Positions 1 to 7,275 of a stretch of DNA of 34,396 nucleotides are shown here, one piece after another; positions within the stretch are counted from its first letter, which is position 1, and every line of letters begins with the position of its first letter. Made by a program: the position numbers and the translations under genes. The notes beneath the pieces are model-generated. The model was given only the letters and a program-made list of their open reading frames with translations, was not told the origin of the DNA and made no database searches. The stretch spans positions 1 through 34,396 of the forward strand of contig JAIPES010000019.1 of the NCBI GenBank assembly GCA_021737045.1, read 5' to 3'. This DNA comes from Desulfobacteraceae bacterium. GTDB lineage: Bacteria > Desulfobacterota > Desulfobacteria > Desulfobacterales > Desulfosalsimonadaceae.

Positions 1-261
1 ATTATGGCTTTTTATGATAGAAAACATAGTTTTTATCGATTGTCGTTGTCTTTTGCTTATAATTTTTTCTTAGCACGCAGCAAAATCTGTCAAAATTTTA
101 TCCCCGGCAAACTGAAAAGTGGGGTTTTCGTTCTGGCACAAGTTAGTTTGAAAAGATGGCAGCGGGTGTAGTGGCGATTTTTGTGGAACGGGGTTATTTT
201 ATGGGTTTGGTGGAAGCGGTTTTGGAAAAAAATCAAGGATTGACGCAAAGGGGAAAAGAAA
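1..261. other. Upstream non-coding region of the SOR-like gene
   Basis: AT-rich leader region with no convincing gene. A TATAAT hexamer lies at 58-63, but no good -35 sits at the right distance (TTGTCG at 40-45 is only 12 nt away), so the promoter is uncertain. The AAGGGGAAAAG purine stretch just before 262 is the likely ribosome binding site of the next gene. Confidence 0.3.
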
Positions 262-666
262 ATGAAAATTGGCAGGATTGTGGGGATAGCGGCTTTGGTG
301 TTGTTTTGCGTGACATTGACAACGGCTTTTGCAAACCAATCTGCGGTGCGCATCGAGGCCCCGGAGTCGGCGCAGCCCGGCCAGGAGGTGGAGATACTGG
401 TGCATGTGTCGCATTCCGGCAATAATTTCATGCATTACACCGAGCTGGTGGAGCTGGAAATCAACGGTGAACTGGTTGAAAAGTGGGAATATTCCAATTT
501 CAGCAAGCCGCCTGCGGAAGAGTTTACCGTGCGCTATTTTCACGCCGCAGACCAGGATTTTACGATCAGCGGCCGTGCTGTGTGCAACATGCACGGCAGC
601 CGCAACACAGATGTGGTGAACGTGACCGTGGCATCTGATGCGGCCCCAACCGAAGCAGCCGAATAG
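262..666 (+). CDS. Exported superoxide-reductase-like (desulfoferrodoxin C-terminal domain) protein
   Basis: A 134-residue protein with a signal peptide (hydrophobic residues 6-22, likely cleavage after AFA at 24). The mature part is a single Ig-like domain resembling the catalytic domain of superoxide reductase (SOR), which reduces superoxide at a non-haem Fe with four His and one Cys ligands. The C-terminal ligand motif CNMHG (C108, H111) matches the family CNxHG motif. HYTELVELEING (H58) matches the HYIxWIEL segment, and H48/H51 lie where another His ligand is expected. The family KHxPVIE segment that supplies the first His reads QSAVRIE here, so one ligand appears lost. Cytoplasmic SORs lack a signal peptide, so this is a periplasmic variant. 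It could be an electron carrier or metal-binding relative rather than a true SOR. Confidence 0.75.
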   Translation: MKIGRIVGIAALVLFCVTLTTAFANQSAVRIEAPESAQPGQEVEILVHVSHSGNNFMHYTELVELEINGELVEKWEYSNFSKPPAEEFTVRYFHAADQDFTISGRAVCNMHGSRNTDVVNVTVASDAAPTEAAE

Positions 667-689
667 ACAGGAACCTTAGGGAGGCGGAT

Positions 690-848
690 ATGATCCTGGC
701 TTTGGGGATTGTCAACCTGGTGCTGGTGGCCTGGCAGCTGGCAACCGGACTGCATGTGATCCGGATATCGCCGCGTACCCACCGGAAAACCGGAATCCTG
801 CTGGCGGTGTCTGCTGTTTTGCATGCGTCTTTGGCCCTGCTGGTTTAA
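690..848 (+). CDS. Small two-helix membrane protein (52 aa)
   Basis: A 52-codon gene preceded by a strong GGGAGG ribosome binding site, 23 nt after the SOR-like gene and surely co-transcribed with it. The peptide is two hydrophobic segments (about residues 2-20 and 34-52) joined by a short basic turn containing HRKTG. Histidines occur at 22, 31 and 45, so haem or metal binding is conceivable but unproven. No family is recognised. Its position suggests a membrane partner of the exported SOR-like protein. It is too short for most gene finders. Confidence 0.6.
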   Translation: MILALGIVNLVLVAWQLATGLHVIRISPRTHRKTGILLAVSAVLHASLALLV

Positions 849-849
849 A

Positions 850-995
850 TAGTGCCTGAACGAAAACTGTCTTTTTCGCCAATCTCTGCGTCCGGCTCAA
901 ATTTTAATCCTCAAAATACGTCGAGTATTCCTGCGGTTAAAATTTTCGCCGTCCTTGACCTTGACGAAAAATCCTGGTTTTCGTTCGGGCACTAA
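850..995. repeat. 145-bp imperfect palindromic intergenic element
   Basis: The outer arms TAGTGCCTGAACGAAAAC (850-867) and GTTTTCGTTCGGGCACTA (977-994) are inverted copies. Inner arms pair around AAATTTTAA (899-907) and TTAAAATTTT (937-946), and the centre is AATAC-GTCGA-GTATT. The transcript would fold into one long hairpin between the convergent SOR-like and radical SAM genes, so it may also act as a bidirectional terminator. ATACGGAAAA is then repeated twice at 996-1017. Confidence 0.8.
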
Positions 996-1040
996 ATACG
1001 GAAAAATACGGAAAAAAAGTTTACGGCTTCTGGTGCGGGT

Positions 1041-2306
1041 CTATCGTTTCACCGGCCGGCCGAATGCCTGGTTGATCAGATTGCGGTCTCTGGGCTGAAA
1101 CGTGCCGTTTGCCTTTTCCTTGCGGATGACCTTCTGGAAAAGCTCAAACATGCGCACCTGCTGGGGCTTGTCCGCGTAAAAGGTATCCCATGCGTAAAAC
1201 AGCAGTTCCTGCAGGCGTTCGGCGCTCATCTGCTTTGGATGATAGACCACCTTGTCTGCGGTGTAATCGTCCCAGTCATAGGAGAAAATTCGGTTTTCCC
1301 CGTGGAGCCGGTCCCAGGCCCGGGTGTGGGGAAACGGGGTGAGCACGGTAAATTCGGCCAGGTCCAGTTCGATTTCCAGCAAAAAGTCCACCAGCCGTTT
1401 GATAAAATCTTCGGTATGCCGGTCAAGGCCCAGCAAAATGGTTCCTTCCACGGCAATGCCGTGATCATGATAGCGCCGGATGCGCTCCCGGATGTAATCC
1501 GAGGTGTCAAACACCGCCTGATAAACAAACCAGGCCCCGGCCCGGGCGGCCAGGTCCAGGACTGCGGGGTCGTCTTCGATGGGATGGCTGCACCAGTTTT
1601 TTTTCAAAGGGATCATTTCGGCAAACAAGTCCTTTTCCCATTGAGTATCCTGGGCAAGGGAGTTGTCCACCAGAAACAGGCGGTTGTTGTCAATGCCGGC
1701 GATTTCCTCGATTGCCCGGTCAACGGGCCGCGGCCGGAACCGGCGGCCGCCCAGATAGGCAACCGCGCATGGATAGCAGTTAAACCGGCATCCCCTGGAG
1801 GCGTGCACCAGGTCCACCATCTGGATGCCCCGGTAATTGTACAGGCTCTTGTTTAAAATATCCCTGCGGGCCGGGCCCACGGTTTCAATGGCCGGGGGGG
1901 CTTCCAGGGCGTTGTAGAATTTCTGCAGCCGGTTGTTGCGGAAATCTTCAATGACCTGCTCCATTTTGCCTTCGGCCTCGCCCAGAAACACAGCATCGGC
2001 GTGCTGTGCGGTATCCTCGGCATGAAGGGTTGCGGCAATGCCGCCGAAAATTACACAAACCCCCTTTTTCCGGTAATGGTCCGCGATCTGCCATCCCCGT
2101 TTGACCTGGATGGTGAGCATCATGGAAATGCCCACCATGTCCACGGACTCATCAAAATCAATGTCCTGGAGGTTTTCATCCACGAAGGTGACTTCCACGT
2201 CTTCGGGAAGGCTTGCGGCAAATACCACCGGTCCGTGGGGGGGGAGGTGAAATTCGGTCTGGCGGGCCAGCTTGGCCCACCTGGGATAGATGAGTTTGAA
2301 TTTCAT
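1041..2306 (-). CDS. B12-binding-domain radical SAM protein (cluster enzyme 1)
   Basis: A 421-residue protein with an N-terminal cobalamin-binding-type Rossmann domain (about 1-150, including VGISMMLTIQ and the FGGIAATL strand-turn) and a radical SAM core. The 4Fe-4S motif is CRFNCYPC (CX3CX2C) in the segment HASRGCRFNCYPC. The C-terminal part (TPFPHTRAWDRL, then YHPKQMSAERLQE) is laid out as in HpnP/HpnJ-type enzymes. Members of this class carry out methylation or C-C bond chemistry on unactivated carbons, often in lipid pathways; the substrate here is unknown. The start was placed at the ATG 7 nt after the ACP gene, because the longer frame would run back through the whole ACP gene and its extra N-terminus resembles no domain. 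It is co-transcribed with the ACP, which suggests it acts on an ACP-bound or product chain. Confidence 0.85.
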   Translation of the reverse strand: MKFKLIYPRWAKLARQTEFHLPPHGPVVFAASLPEDVEVTFVDENLQDIDFDESVDMVGISMMLTIQVKRGWQIADHYRKKGVCVIFGGIAATLHAEDTAQHADAVFLGEAEGKMEQVIEDFRNNRLQKFYNALEAPPAIETVGPARRDILNKSLYNYRGIQMVDLVHASRGCRFNCYPCAVAYLGGRRFRPRPVDRAIEEIAGIDNNRLFLVDNSLAQDTQWEKDLFAEMIPLKKNWCSHPIEDDPAVLDLAARAGAWFVYQAVFDTSDYIRERIRRYHDHGIAVEGTILLGLDRHTEDFIKRLVDFLLEIELDLAEFTVLTPFPHTRAWDRLHGENRIFSYDWDDYTADKVVYHPKQMSAERLQELLFYAWDTFYADKPQQVRMFELFQKVIRKEKANGTFQPRDRNLINQAFGRPVKR

Positions 2307-2313
2307 GACTTGT

Positions 2314-2589
2314 TTATCCGGACATGTCTGCTGTCTGAGGCCGGTTGTCCCGGATGTACTCGGCCAGGGCGGCAACAGAGGCAAAGACTTTTTCCCCGAT
2401 CTCCTTGTTGTCAATGACAACGCCGTAGTCCTGTTCCACCATCATCACCAGCTCCAGGATGTCAATGGAATCAATGCCCAGATCTCCGCCCACCAGGGGG
2501 GCTTTTTCGTCGATTTCTTCGGGCGTGATATCCTCGAGATACAGTGTATCAATGATCTTTGTTTTGAGTTCGTCAATGAGCTGCTGCAT
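2314..2589 (-). CDS. Acyl carrier protein
   Basis: A 91-residue acidic helical carrier protein. The phosphopantetheine site is Ser41 in LGIDSIDILEL, the typical DSL/DSI motif. Residues 44-60 (ELVMMVEQDYGVVI) form the recognition helix that docks to ketosynthases. The length is slightly above a housekeeping ACP (about 78), with a polar C-terminal tail. It is the only carrier protein seen in the cluster and heads a two-gene minus unit with the radical SAM gene. It is most likely the dedicated carrier for the KS-CLF, ketoreductase and dehydratase encoded nearby. A phosphopantetheinyl transferase must come from elsewhere. Confidence 0.93.
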   Translation of the reverse strand: MQQLIDELKTKIIDTLYLEDITPEEIDEKAPLVGGDLGIDSIDILELVMMVEQDYGVVIDNKEIGEKVFASVAALAEYIRDNRPQTADMSG

Positions 2590-2618
2590 TGAAATGACCT
2601 TGTCAAACCAGTAAATTT

Positions 2619-2648
2619 ATTTTATGTTGAATAATCAGGCGAGTCTAA
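2619..2648 (-). promoter_or_regulatory. Possible promoter of the ACP-radical SAM unit
   Basis: On minus, TTAGAC (2648-2643) and TAAAAT (2624-2619) are separated by 18 nt, about 30 nt upstream of the ACP start. The -10 is good and the -35 weak. The interval 2590-2796 is the divergent control region between the ACP gene and the dehydratase gene; no clear plus-strand promoter was found in it. Confidence 0.3.
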
Positions 2649-2796
2649 AACATCACCTATTACCGTATTCTGAACTTCTCCGGAACTCTGAAATGACTGA
2701 AATTACCAGCCGTCCCCTGCAAAGTCAATCTTCTTTCCCATATGAATCATTTCTGCCCTGGCATCCATGCCCGGGCCGGGTCATTGGTGCCTGTTC

Positions 2797-3225
2797 ATGA
2801 GCCAGGATTTGTCCGATACCGAAGAATATTTGATCCAGCGCGATGCCATGAAGCTTGTGGACAGCATCGTGGCCGCAGACGCGCAAAAGGCAGTGGCCAG
2901 GTCCAAAATTTCCGCAGGGTGGCCCATACAAATGGACGGTTATGTTCATCCGGTGGTGTTAATTGAGCTGGTGGCCCAGACCTCCGGTATCCAGATCCGG
3001 TGGAGTGAGCTGGAAAAAGACACGGCGAGCCATTCCGGCGGCGGGTTTATCGTGGGCATCAAGGAGGCGGAATTCTTTTGTGCGCAAATCCCCCTGGATG
3101 CGGAGATTGAAACCTGCGCGGTCAAAGTCTCCAAGCACATGAATTACGCCGAGTTCGAGGGCACCTGCACCATGAACGGGCAAGCGCTGGGCCGGGCTTT
3201 TATTCAGGTGCTGCGGACCGGATAA
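2797..3225 (+). CDS. ApeP/FabZ-like hotdog 3-hydroxyacyl-ACP dehydratase
   Basis: A 142-residue hotdog-fold protein related to the 3-hydroxyacyl-ACP dehydratases of aryl-polyene clusters (COG4706-like). The signature PVVLIELVAQTSG (E57) corresponds to the FabZ helix with the catalytic Glu (VLxxEAxAQ). The FabZ His, 14 residues before that Glu, is Pro43 here. The alternative N-terminal LPHRxPM motif reads LIQRDAM, so its His is Gln14. His51 is the nearest candidate base. The start was set at the internal ATG beginning MSQDLSD; an ATG 30 nt upstream (2767) adds ten residues of no clear family match. It is first in the plus gene set (dehydratase, ketoreductase, LolA-like, lipoproteins) and would dehydrate 3-hydroxyacyl-ACP intermediates if active. 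Confidence 0.8.
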   Translation: MSQDLSDTEEYLIQRDAMKLVDSIVAADAQKAVARSKISAGWPIQMDGYVHPVVLIELVAQTSGIQIRWSELEKDTASHSGGGFIVGIKEAEFFCAQIPLDAEIETCAVKVSKHMNYAEFEGTCTMNGQALGRAFIQVLRTG

Positions 3226-3284
3226 AAGTTTTAAGTGTTAAGTGTTAAGTGTTAAGTAAAATCGGAAAGTTATTTTTTTGGTTG
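3226..3284 (+). repeat. Heptad repeat element, copy 1 (no hairpin)
   Basis: Directly after the dehydratase stop, TTAAGTG is repeated three times, followed by TTAAGTAAAATC and a T-rich block ending in GGTTG. The same sequence occurs at 20566-20652 (minus), 23497-23585 (plus) and 33428-33505 (minus). Those copies begin with a CCTGTAAAAA hairpin, which is missing here. Confidence 0.85.
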
Positions 3285-3313
3285 AAACGTTTGGGTTGGG
3301 AGAAGGCGGATAT

Positions 3314-4036
3314 ATGGATCAGCAAACAGCGATTGTAACCGGCGGCGGACGCGGTATCGGGCGGGCGATTGGCCTGGAACTGGCCGCCTGCGGCTATTTT
3401 GTGATCATCAATTACCGATCCGGCCGGGATGCGGCCGAGCAGACCCGGGATGAAATCCGCAGCGCCGGCGGGTCCGCGGAAATCATGGGTTTTGATATCA
3501 CGGATGCCGCTGCCGCCAAAGAGGCGGTGGCAGAGATTGCCGCCGGCCATGATATCGGTGTGCTGGTCAACAATGCCGGTATTACCGCAGACGGGCTGTT
3601 TGTGATGATGCCGGAAAAAGACTGGCACAACGTGATCAACACGGCCCTTTCAGGATTTTATAATGTCACAAAGCCGGTGTTAAAGCAGATGATGCGCAAA
3701 AAACGGGGATCCGTGGTGACCCTTTCCTCGGTCTCCGGCATCCGGGGCAACCGTGGGCAGGCCAATTACTCGGCTGCCAAGGCCGGCCTGATCGGGGCGA
3801 GCAAGGCGGTTTCAGCCGAAGTGGCGCGCCTGGGCATCCGGGTCAATGTTGTGGCCCCGGGCCTGATTGAAACCGAAATGATCCAGGAGGCGCCCGTGGA
3901 TTTCATCAAGCAGATGATTCCCATGGCCCGTATCGGCCGGCCCGAGGAAGTGGCAAAGGTGGTGCGGTTTTTGTGTTCAGAGGACGCTTCTTATATCACC
4001 GGTGCGGTGATCAGTGTGGACGGAGGCATGGGCTGA
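3314..4036 (+). CDS. fabG: 3-oxoacyl-ACP reductase (FabG/ApeQ-like SDR)
   Basis: A 240-residue short-chain dehydrogenase of normal FabG length. It has the NADPH-binding GGGRGIG motif (residues 10-16), NNAG at 86-89 and the catalytic S139, Y152 and K156 in LSSVSG...NYSAAK. The C-terminus (ITGAVISVDGGMG) is typical of FabG. It reduces 3-oxoacyl-ACP to 3-hydroxyacyl-ACP. The start is the ATG preceded by GAGAAGGCGG; a TTG 36 nt upstream is in frame but has no ribosome binding site and arises from the repeat. Its stop overlaps the next start (TGATG), so translation is coupled to the LolA-like gene. Neighbours show that it serves the dedicated cluster rather than housekeeping fatty acid synthesis. 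Confidence 0.95.
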   Translation: MDQQTAIVTGGGRGIGRAIGLELAACGYFVIINYRSGRDAAEQTRDEIRSAGGSAEIMGFDITDAAAAKEAVAEIAAGHDIGVLVNNAGITADGLFVMMPEKDWHNVINTALSGFYNVTKPVLKQMMRKKRGSVVTLSSVSGIRGNRGQANYSAAKAGLIGASKAVSAEVARLGIRVNVVAPGLIETEMIQEAPVDFIKQMIPMARIGRPEEVAKVVRFLCSEDASYITGAVISVDGGMG

Positions 4037-4671
4037 TGGCCGGCATTGCCTTCATGCGCAGGATTTTTTACAGGTTTGGTTTTTTTGCCGCGCTGCTGTG
4101 TGCTGTCCCGTTTTTTGCCGGCTGGGCCGACACCATGGAGGAGATCGGAGATCAGGCAGCCGGTATCCGGACGGTCAAAGCGCGGTTTGTCCAGGAAAAG
4201 CATTTGGAAATGCTGGACAACCCCCTTATATCCAAAGGCGAGCTGTATTTCCGGGCCCCGGATTCCCTGCGCTGGGAATACACCGATCCCGTAAAAAGCA
4301 TCCTGCTGATGAACCGCGACCGGATCAGCCAGTACGCCATGGGTGAAGACGGCATGCAGGCCCGGCAGGGCAGGGATCTGGAGGCCATGCGCGTTTTTCT
4401 GGAGCAGGTGGGCCAATGGATCCGCGGCGGGTTTGACAAAAACACTGCTTTTGCCGCAGAACTCAAAAAAGGGCAAAGGGTGGTGCTGACCCCTGTGGAC
4501 AAAAACATTTCCGCGGTGATTGAAAAAATTGAACTCCGGCTCACCGACACCCCGGGCGTGATCGCGTCTGCTTTTATTTATGAGGATGAAACCTCTTATA
4601 CCCGCATTGTGTTCCATGACACAAAGATCAACCCGAAGATTGAAGACAGCGTATTTGAGCACGCCGGATAG
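4036..4671 (+). CDS. LolA-like outer-membrane lipoprotein carrier protein
   Basis: A 211-residue exported protein with a signal peptide (about 1-32, cleavage near FAGWA). The LolA-type body contains IRTVKARFVQEKHLEMLDNP, then KGELYFRAPDSLRWEYTDP, the conserved early strands of the half-barrel. LolA homologues bind acyl chains and ferry lipid cargo across the periplasm. A specialised copy (ApeG-type) is a hallmark of aryl-polyene clusters, where it is thought to help deliver the polyene lipid to the outer membrane. The start was fixed by the TGATG overlap with the ketoreductase; a longer frame back into fabG adds no signal sequence. It probably works with the MMPL exporter and the two following lipoproteins. 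Confidence 0.87.
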   Translation: MAGIAFMRRIFYRFGFFAALLCAVPFFAGWADTMEEIGDQAAGIRTVKARFVQEKHLEMLDNPLISKGELYFRAPDSLRWEYTDPVKSILLMNRDRISQYAMGEDGMQARQGRDLEAMRVFLEQVGQWIRGGFDKNTAFAAELKKGQRVVLTPVDKNISAVIEKIELRLTDTPGVIASAFIYEDETSYTRIVFHDTKINPKIEDSVFEHAG

Positions 4672-4796
4672 AGAAGGGCTGACAAATCGTTTGCACCCTG
4701 CTGATTTGGAATAATATTTTATTTCAGATGCCGGTCCGTGCGAACATGTTGTTTGCAGCAGGCCATTCCAAATTTATCCGCAAAAGGGGGTTGATG

Positions 4797-5222
4797 ATGA
4801 AACAATGGATTTACGGCGGTTTTCTGGTGTTGATGAGCGTGGCACTGATTTCCTGCACCGCAAGCTTGAAAAAAAGTGAGATTGATCCATGGCTGGCCGA
4901 CGTTTCCGGCAGCAGAGCCCCTGCCGTTAACGTGGAAGGCAAATGGCAGGACGCGGATGTGGATCCCAACACCCCGTTTGGATGGGGCAAGGGCATGCTG
5001 GAGCAATCAAATGGCAGAATCGAGGGCCATATCGGCCACTACAACATCACCGGAAGGGTCAGCGGCAACGAGGTTTACCTGGTGTTTCTCTCCGGCGGGT
5101 CGGTCTATTACACGGCCCGGCTGGAAATGAAGGAAAAGGGCGTGCTGCGGGGCAATTATTTTTATGACGACGACCTGGCACAGGAAAACGGCATGCCCAT
5201 GAACCTGGAAAAAGTTGAATAA
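4797..5222 (+). CDS. Lipoprotein of unknown function
   Basis: A 141-residue lipoprotein with a signal and lipobox ending at Cys16 (VALISC). The mature part is a predicted beta domain (VNVEGKWQDADV..., GRIEGHIGHYNITGRVSGNEVYLVF...), reminiscent of small lipocalin- or calycin-like ligand-binding barrels, but no named family is recognised. The start is the second of two tandem ATG codons (4794, 4797), spaced 6 nt from AGGGGG; either is possible. A 125-nt gap precedes it, with an AT-rich TAATAT stretch near 4711 that could hold a weak promoter. The next gene overlaps its stop. Context suggests a part of the lipid-product delivery machinery. Confidence 0.75.
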   Translation: MKQWIYGGFLVLMSVALISCTASLKKSEIDPWLADVSGSRAPAVNVEGKWQDADVDPNTPFGWGKGMLEQSNGRIEGHIGHYNITGRVSGNEVYLVFLSGGSVYYTARLEMKEKGVLRGNYFYDDDLAQENGMPMNLEKVE

Positions 5223-5937
5223 CCGCAAATATACATCCAGCAGGGGGTTGTGGATTGCCCGGCCGGCACTGATTCTGGTTTTTATGGTCTTCATGGCAGC
5301 CGGATGTGCCGGGCTGCCGGAAATCCGGCTGGAAGGCCCTGTTGCTGAATTCCGGGTGAAAACGGCCTGCCGGAAAGTGTTTGCAAACACCCCCCGGCAG
5401 GTCGTGCATTCCATGACCGCACGGATGCCCAATGACGAGATTTACCAGGGCATTTCCGTTACCCGGGTGTCGCCGGAATCCGGCCGGATCAAATGCGTGA
5501 TCATGAGCATAGAGGGCTTGGTGCTGTTTTCAGGGCAGGCCAATGGCGAGATCCGGGTTGAGCGCGCAATCGGCCCGTTTGACAGCGAAAAATTCGCAGA
5601 GCGCTTGTTTGCCGATATCCGGCAGGTGTTTTTACCCCCCCGGGGCCTGATGGTTGCTGCGGGACAAAATCCCGATAACAACCCGGTGTGTCGTTATTTG
5701 TTAGACGACGGCGGTTTTCTGGACGTGGTGCAGGCCAGCCCAAACCAGGTGCAAATCATTGAATACAACCCGGGCAGAAAAAAGACCCAGACCGTTTCCG
5801 TTACCCGGGCGCCGGCGTCGGGCGAAGCCGGCCTCAGGCCGGCGGACACCATCGTGATCGAGCGTCACGGAGTCCTGGGCTACCGGCTGGACCTTGAGCG
5901 CATCGAGCAGAACCCGGATTCCGCAAATTTGCCGTGA
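5215..5937 (+). CDS. Lipoprotein, possibly DUF3261-like
   Basis: A 240-residue lipoprotein beginning at a TTG that overlaps the stop of the preceding gene by 8 nt. A signal with lipobox ends at Cys31 (FMAAGC). The central part (GLVLFSGQANGEIRVERA, then FAERLFADIRQVFLPP) has the pattern of the DUF3261 lipoproteins found in aryl-polyene clusters; this is a moderate-confidence resemblance by eye. The C-terminal half (residues 155-235) is a second beta-rich part with NPGRKKTQTVSVTR and YRLDLERIE. It ends 10 nt from the convergent coiled-coil gene with no terminator between. It is likely an outer-membrane docking factor for the cluster product. Confidence 0.7.
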   Translation: MNNRKYTSSRGLWIARPALILVFMVFMAAGCAGLPEIRLEGPVAEFRVKTACRKVFANTPRQVVHSMTARMPNDEIYQGISVTRVSPESGRIKCVIMSIEGLVLFSGQANGEIRVERAIGPFDSEKFAERLFADIRQVFLPPRGLMVAAGQNPDNNPVCRYLLDDGGFLDVVQASPNQVQIIEYNPGRKKTQTVSVTRAPASGEAGLRPADTIVIERHGVLGYRLDLERIEQNPDSANLP

Positions 5938-5947
5938 TCGGGTTTTT

Positions 5948-6427
5948 TCAGATCCGGGTCTCGTTTGGGGCTTTGTCCTCGGTGTCTTCCAGAGAACGCT
6001 GAAAATCACGCCAGGCCCTGGAAAATCCCTTTTTGGTTTCCTCCCAGGCCTCTCCTGAACTGTTTTTGAATTTTTCCGCCCATTTTTGAAGGTCTTCGCG
6101 TTTCTGGCGCAGGGTTTCGAGGGTGGATTCGCTTTTTTCCTTCATCTCTTTGCTCATTTCTGATTTTTCCTTTTCATACCGGCGCTCCAGTTCATCGATG
6201 CGCTCGTCCATGCGCTGGATTTCTTCTTTTGCCCTTTTGGCCATTTCTTCCTGCTTGGCTGCAGAGTACTGCTTAAGGCTTTCAATGGCCTCGGCAATGT
6301 CCTGCCTGACTTTTTCGCCGGAAGTTTGATCGTTGGATTGAGCAACGGCCGGCCCGGCGCAGACCAGTGGGGCCAGCATCAAAATCAGGGCGGCAAACAT
6401 GCACTTGAGAGGGGTTTTCGGGTTCAT
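5948..6427 (-). CDS. Periplasmic coiled-coil protein
   Basis: A 159-residue exported protein. The signal peptide covers about 1-29 (cleavage after AVA). Almost all the rest (about 40-140) is a highly charged heptad coiled coil rich in E, K and R (AKQEEMAKRAKEEIQRMDER..., EKSEMSKEMKEKSE...), ending in two Trp-containing turns (EAWEETKKGFSRAWRDF). No enzymatic motif is present. It resembles small stress-type coiled-coil proteins but is not assigned to a family. It is the last gene of the long minus operon, and its ATG overlaps the deacetylase stop (ATGA), so it is translationally coupled. Confidence 0.75.
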   Translation of the reverse strand: MNPKTPLKCMFAALILMLAPLVCAGPAVAQSNDQTSGEKVRQDIAEAIESLKQYSAAKQEEMAKRAKEEIQRMDERIDELERRYEKEKSEMSKEMKEKSESTLETLRQKREDLQKWAEKFKNSSGEAWEETKKGFSRAWRDFQRSLEDTEDKAPNETRI

Positions 6428-7275
6428 GACAATGTCCTTTCATTTGTTTTGTCATTGCCGGCTTTTTCCGGCCGGATGGATTGGTGCATCACGGCATGGC
6501 CTGTGAGCCCGGAGACAGACCGGATCACAAGGCCTTGTTCAGAGAAAACAATAAGAATTTTCTCCATTTCCGCAAGCCATTGCCGCGGGTCAAACCGCGC
6601 GGTTCCCGGGTGGCCGTCATGGAGCAAAACGATGTCTCCGCTTTGCACCTTTCTGCTGATGCGCGCGGCCAGGCCGTTGATTTTCCGGTTTCCCACGTCC
6701 GGTCCCCGGCATGAGTAAAGAATACAGCGCATTTTGTATTTTTCAAGTACGGCCCTGAGCTTCGGGTTGACCACCCCGGCCGGGGGGCGGAAGGCGGCGG
6801 GCCGGATGTTGAAGCACGCCAGGATGTTTTGGGTTTTTGCGATTTCCGCGTCCAGTTTTCCGGCGGGCTTGAGCATGACAAACACGTCGTGGCTGTAGGT
6901 GTGATTGCCGATGCAGTGGCCTTCGGCAAGGATCTGTTGGATAATTTCCGGATGTTTTTCCGCCTTTTGGCCGGTGACGAAAAATGTGGCCGGCGCATTC
7001 CAGCGCCCAAGCAGCTCCAGCAGGGCCGGGGTGGTTTCCGGGTGAGGGCCGTCATCAAATGTAAGGGCAACGCTGTTGCTGTTTCTGGGGCCTTTGCAGA
7101 TAACGGGCAGAAAAAAACCGGACCGGCCCAAAACCGCTCCTGCCGCGCACATGATCACAAAGGCGGCAAGCACGGCCGCAGCAAAGTACGGGTGGATGAA
7201 AAAAACCGCCACGGCCGCGAAAAATGCGCCGGCTGCGGCAAGCCACGCAGGGGCTATGCCAAAGCCGGCCTTCAT
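6424..7275 (-). CDS. Membrane-anchored polysaccharide deacetylase (NodB domain, CE4)
   Basis: A 283-residue protein with two N-terminal membrane segments (about 9-27 and 31-55) followed by a NodB homology domain. Motif 1 is TFDDGPH (D74, D75), motif 2 is HTYSH (metal ligands H125, H129), motif 3 is RPPAG, and the LLHDGH motif follows. These supply the catalytic Asp, the metal site and the catalytic His of carbohydrate esterase family 4. It would de-N-acetylate a sugar on the outer face of the inner membrane; a glycosyltransferase in the same operon suggests a sugar on the lipid product. The start was chosen from the ATGA overlap with the upstream radical SAM gene. Confidence 0.9.
   Translation of the reverse strand: MKAGFGIAPAWLAAAGAFFAAVAVFFIHPYFAAAVLAAFVIMCAAGAVLGRSGFFLPVICKGPRNSNSVALTFDDGPHPETTPALLELLGRWNAPATFFVTGQKAEKHPEIIQQILAEGHCIGNHTYSHDVFVMLKPAGKLDAEIAKTQNILACFNIRPAAFRPPAGVVNPKLRAVLEKYKMRCILYSCRGPDVGNRKINGLAARISRKVQSGDIVLLHDGHPGTARFDPRQWLAEMEKILIVFSEQGLVIRSVSGLTGHAVMHQSIRPEKAGNDKTNERTLS

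Noticed and set aside
156-425. Plus-strand open frame overlapping the SOR-like gene start
   Set aside because: It overlaps the SOR-like gene in another frame and lacks a ribosome binding site and any conserved feature.
2620-2670. Plus-strand promoter for the dehydratase gene
   Set aside because: No -35/-10 pair of acceptable quality and spacing was found; left unannotated.
3226-3265. TTAAGTG tandem repeats as a possible CRISPR array or replication iterons
   Set aside because: Units are contiguous 7-mers without spacers, so not CRISPR. Only three to four units per site, no DnaA or rep gene, and hairpin-linked copies at several gene ends argue against an origin.
5938-5947. Terminator between the convergent lipoprotein and coiled-coil genes
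   Set aside because: Only 10 nt separate the stops, and no hairpin with a T-run is visible on either side.
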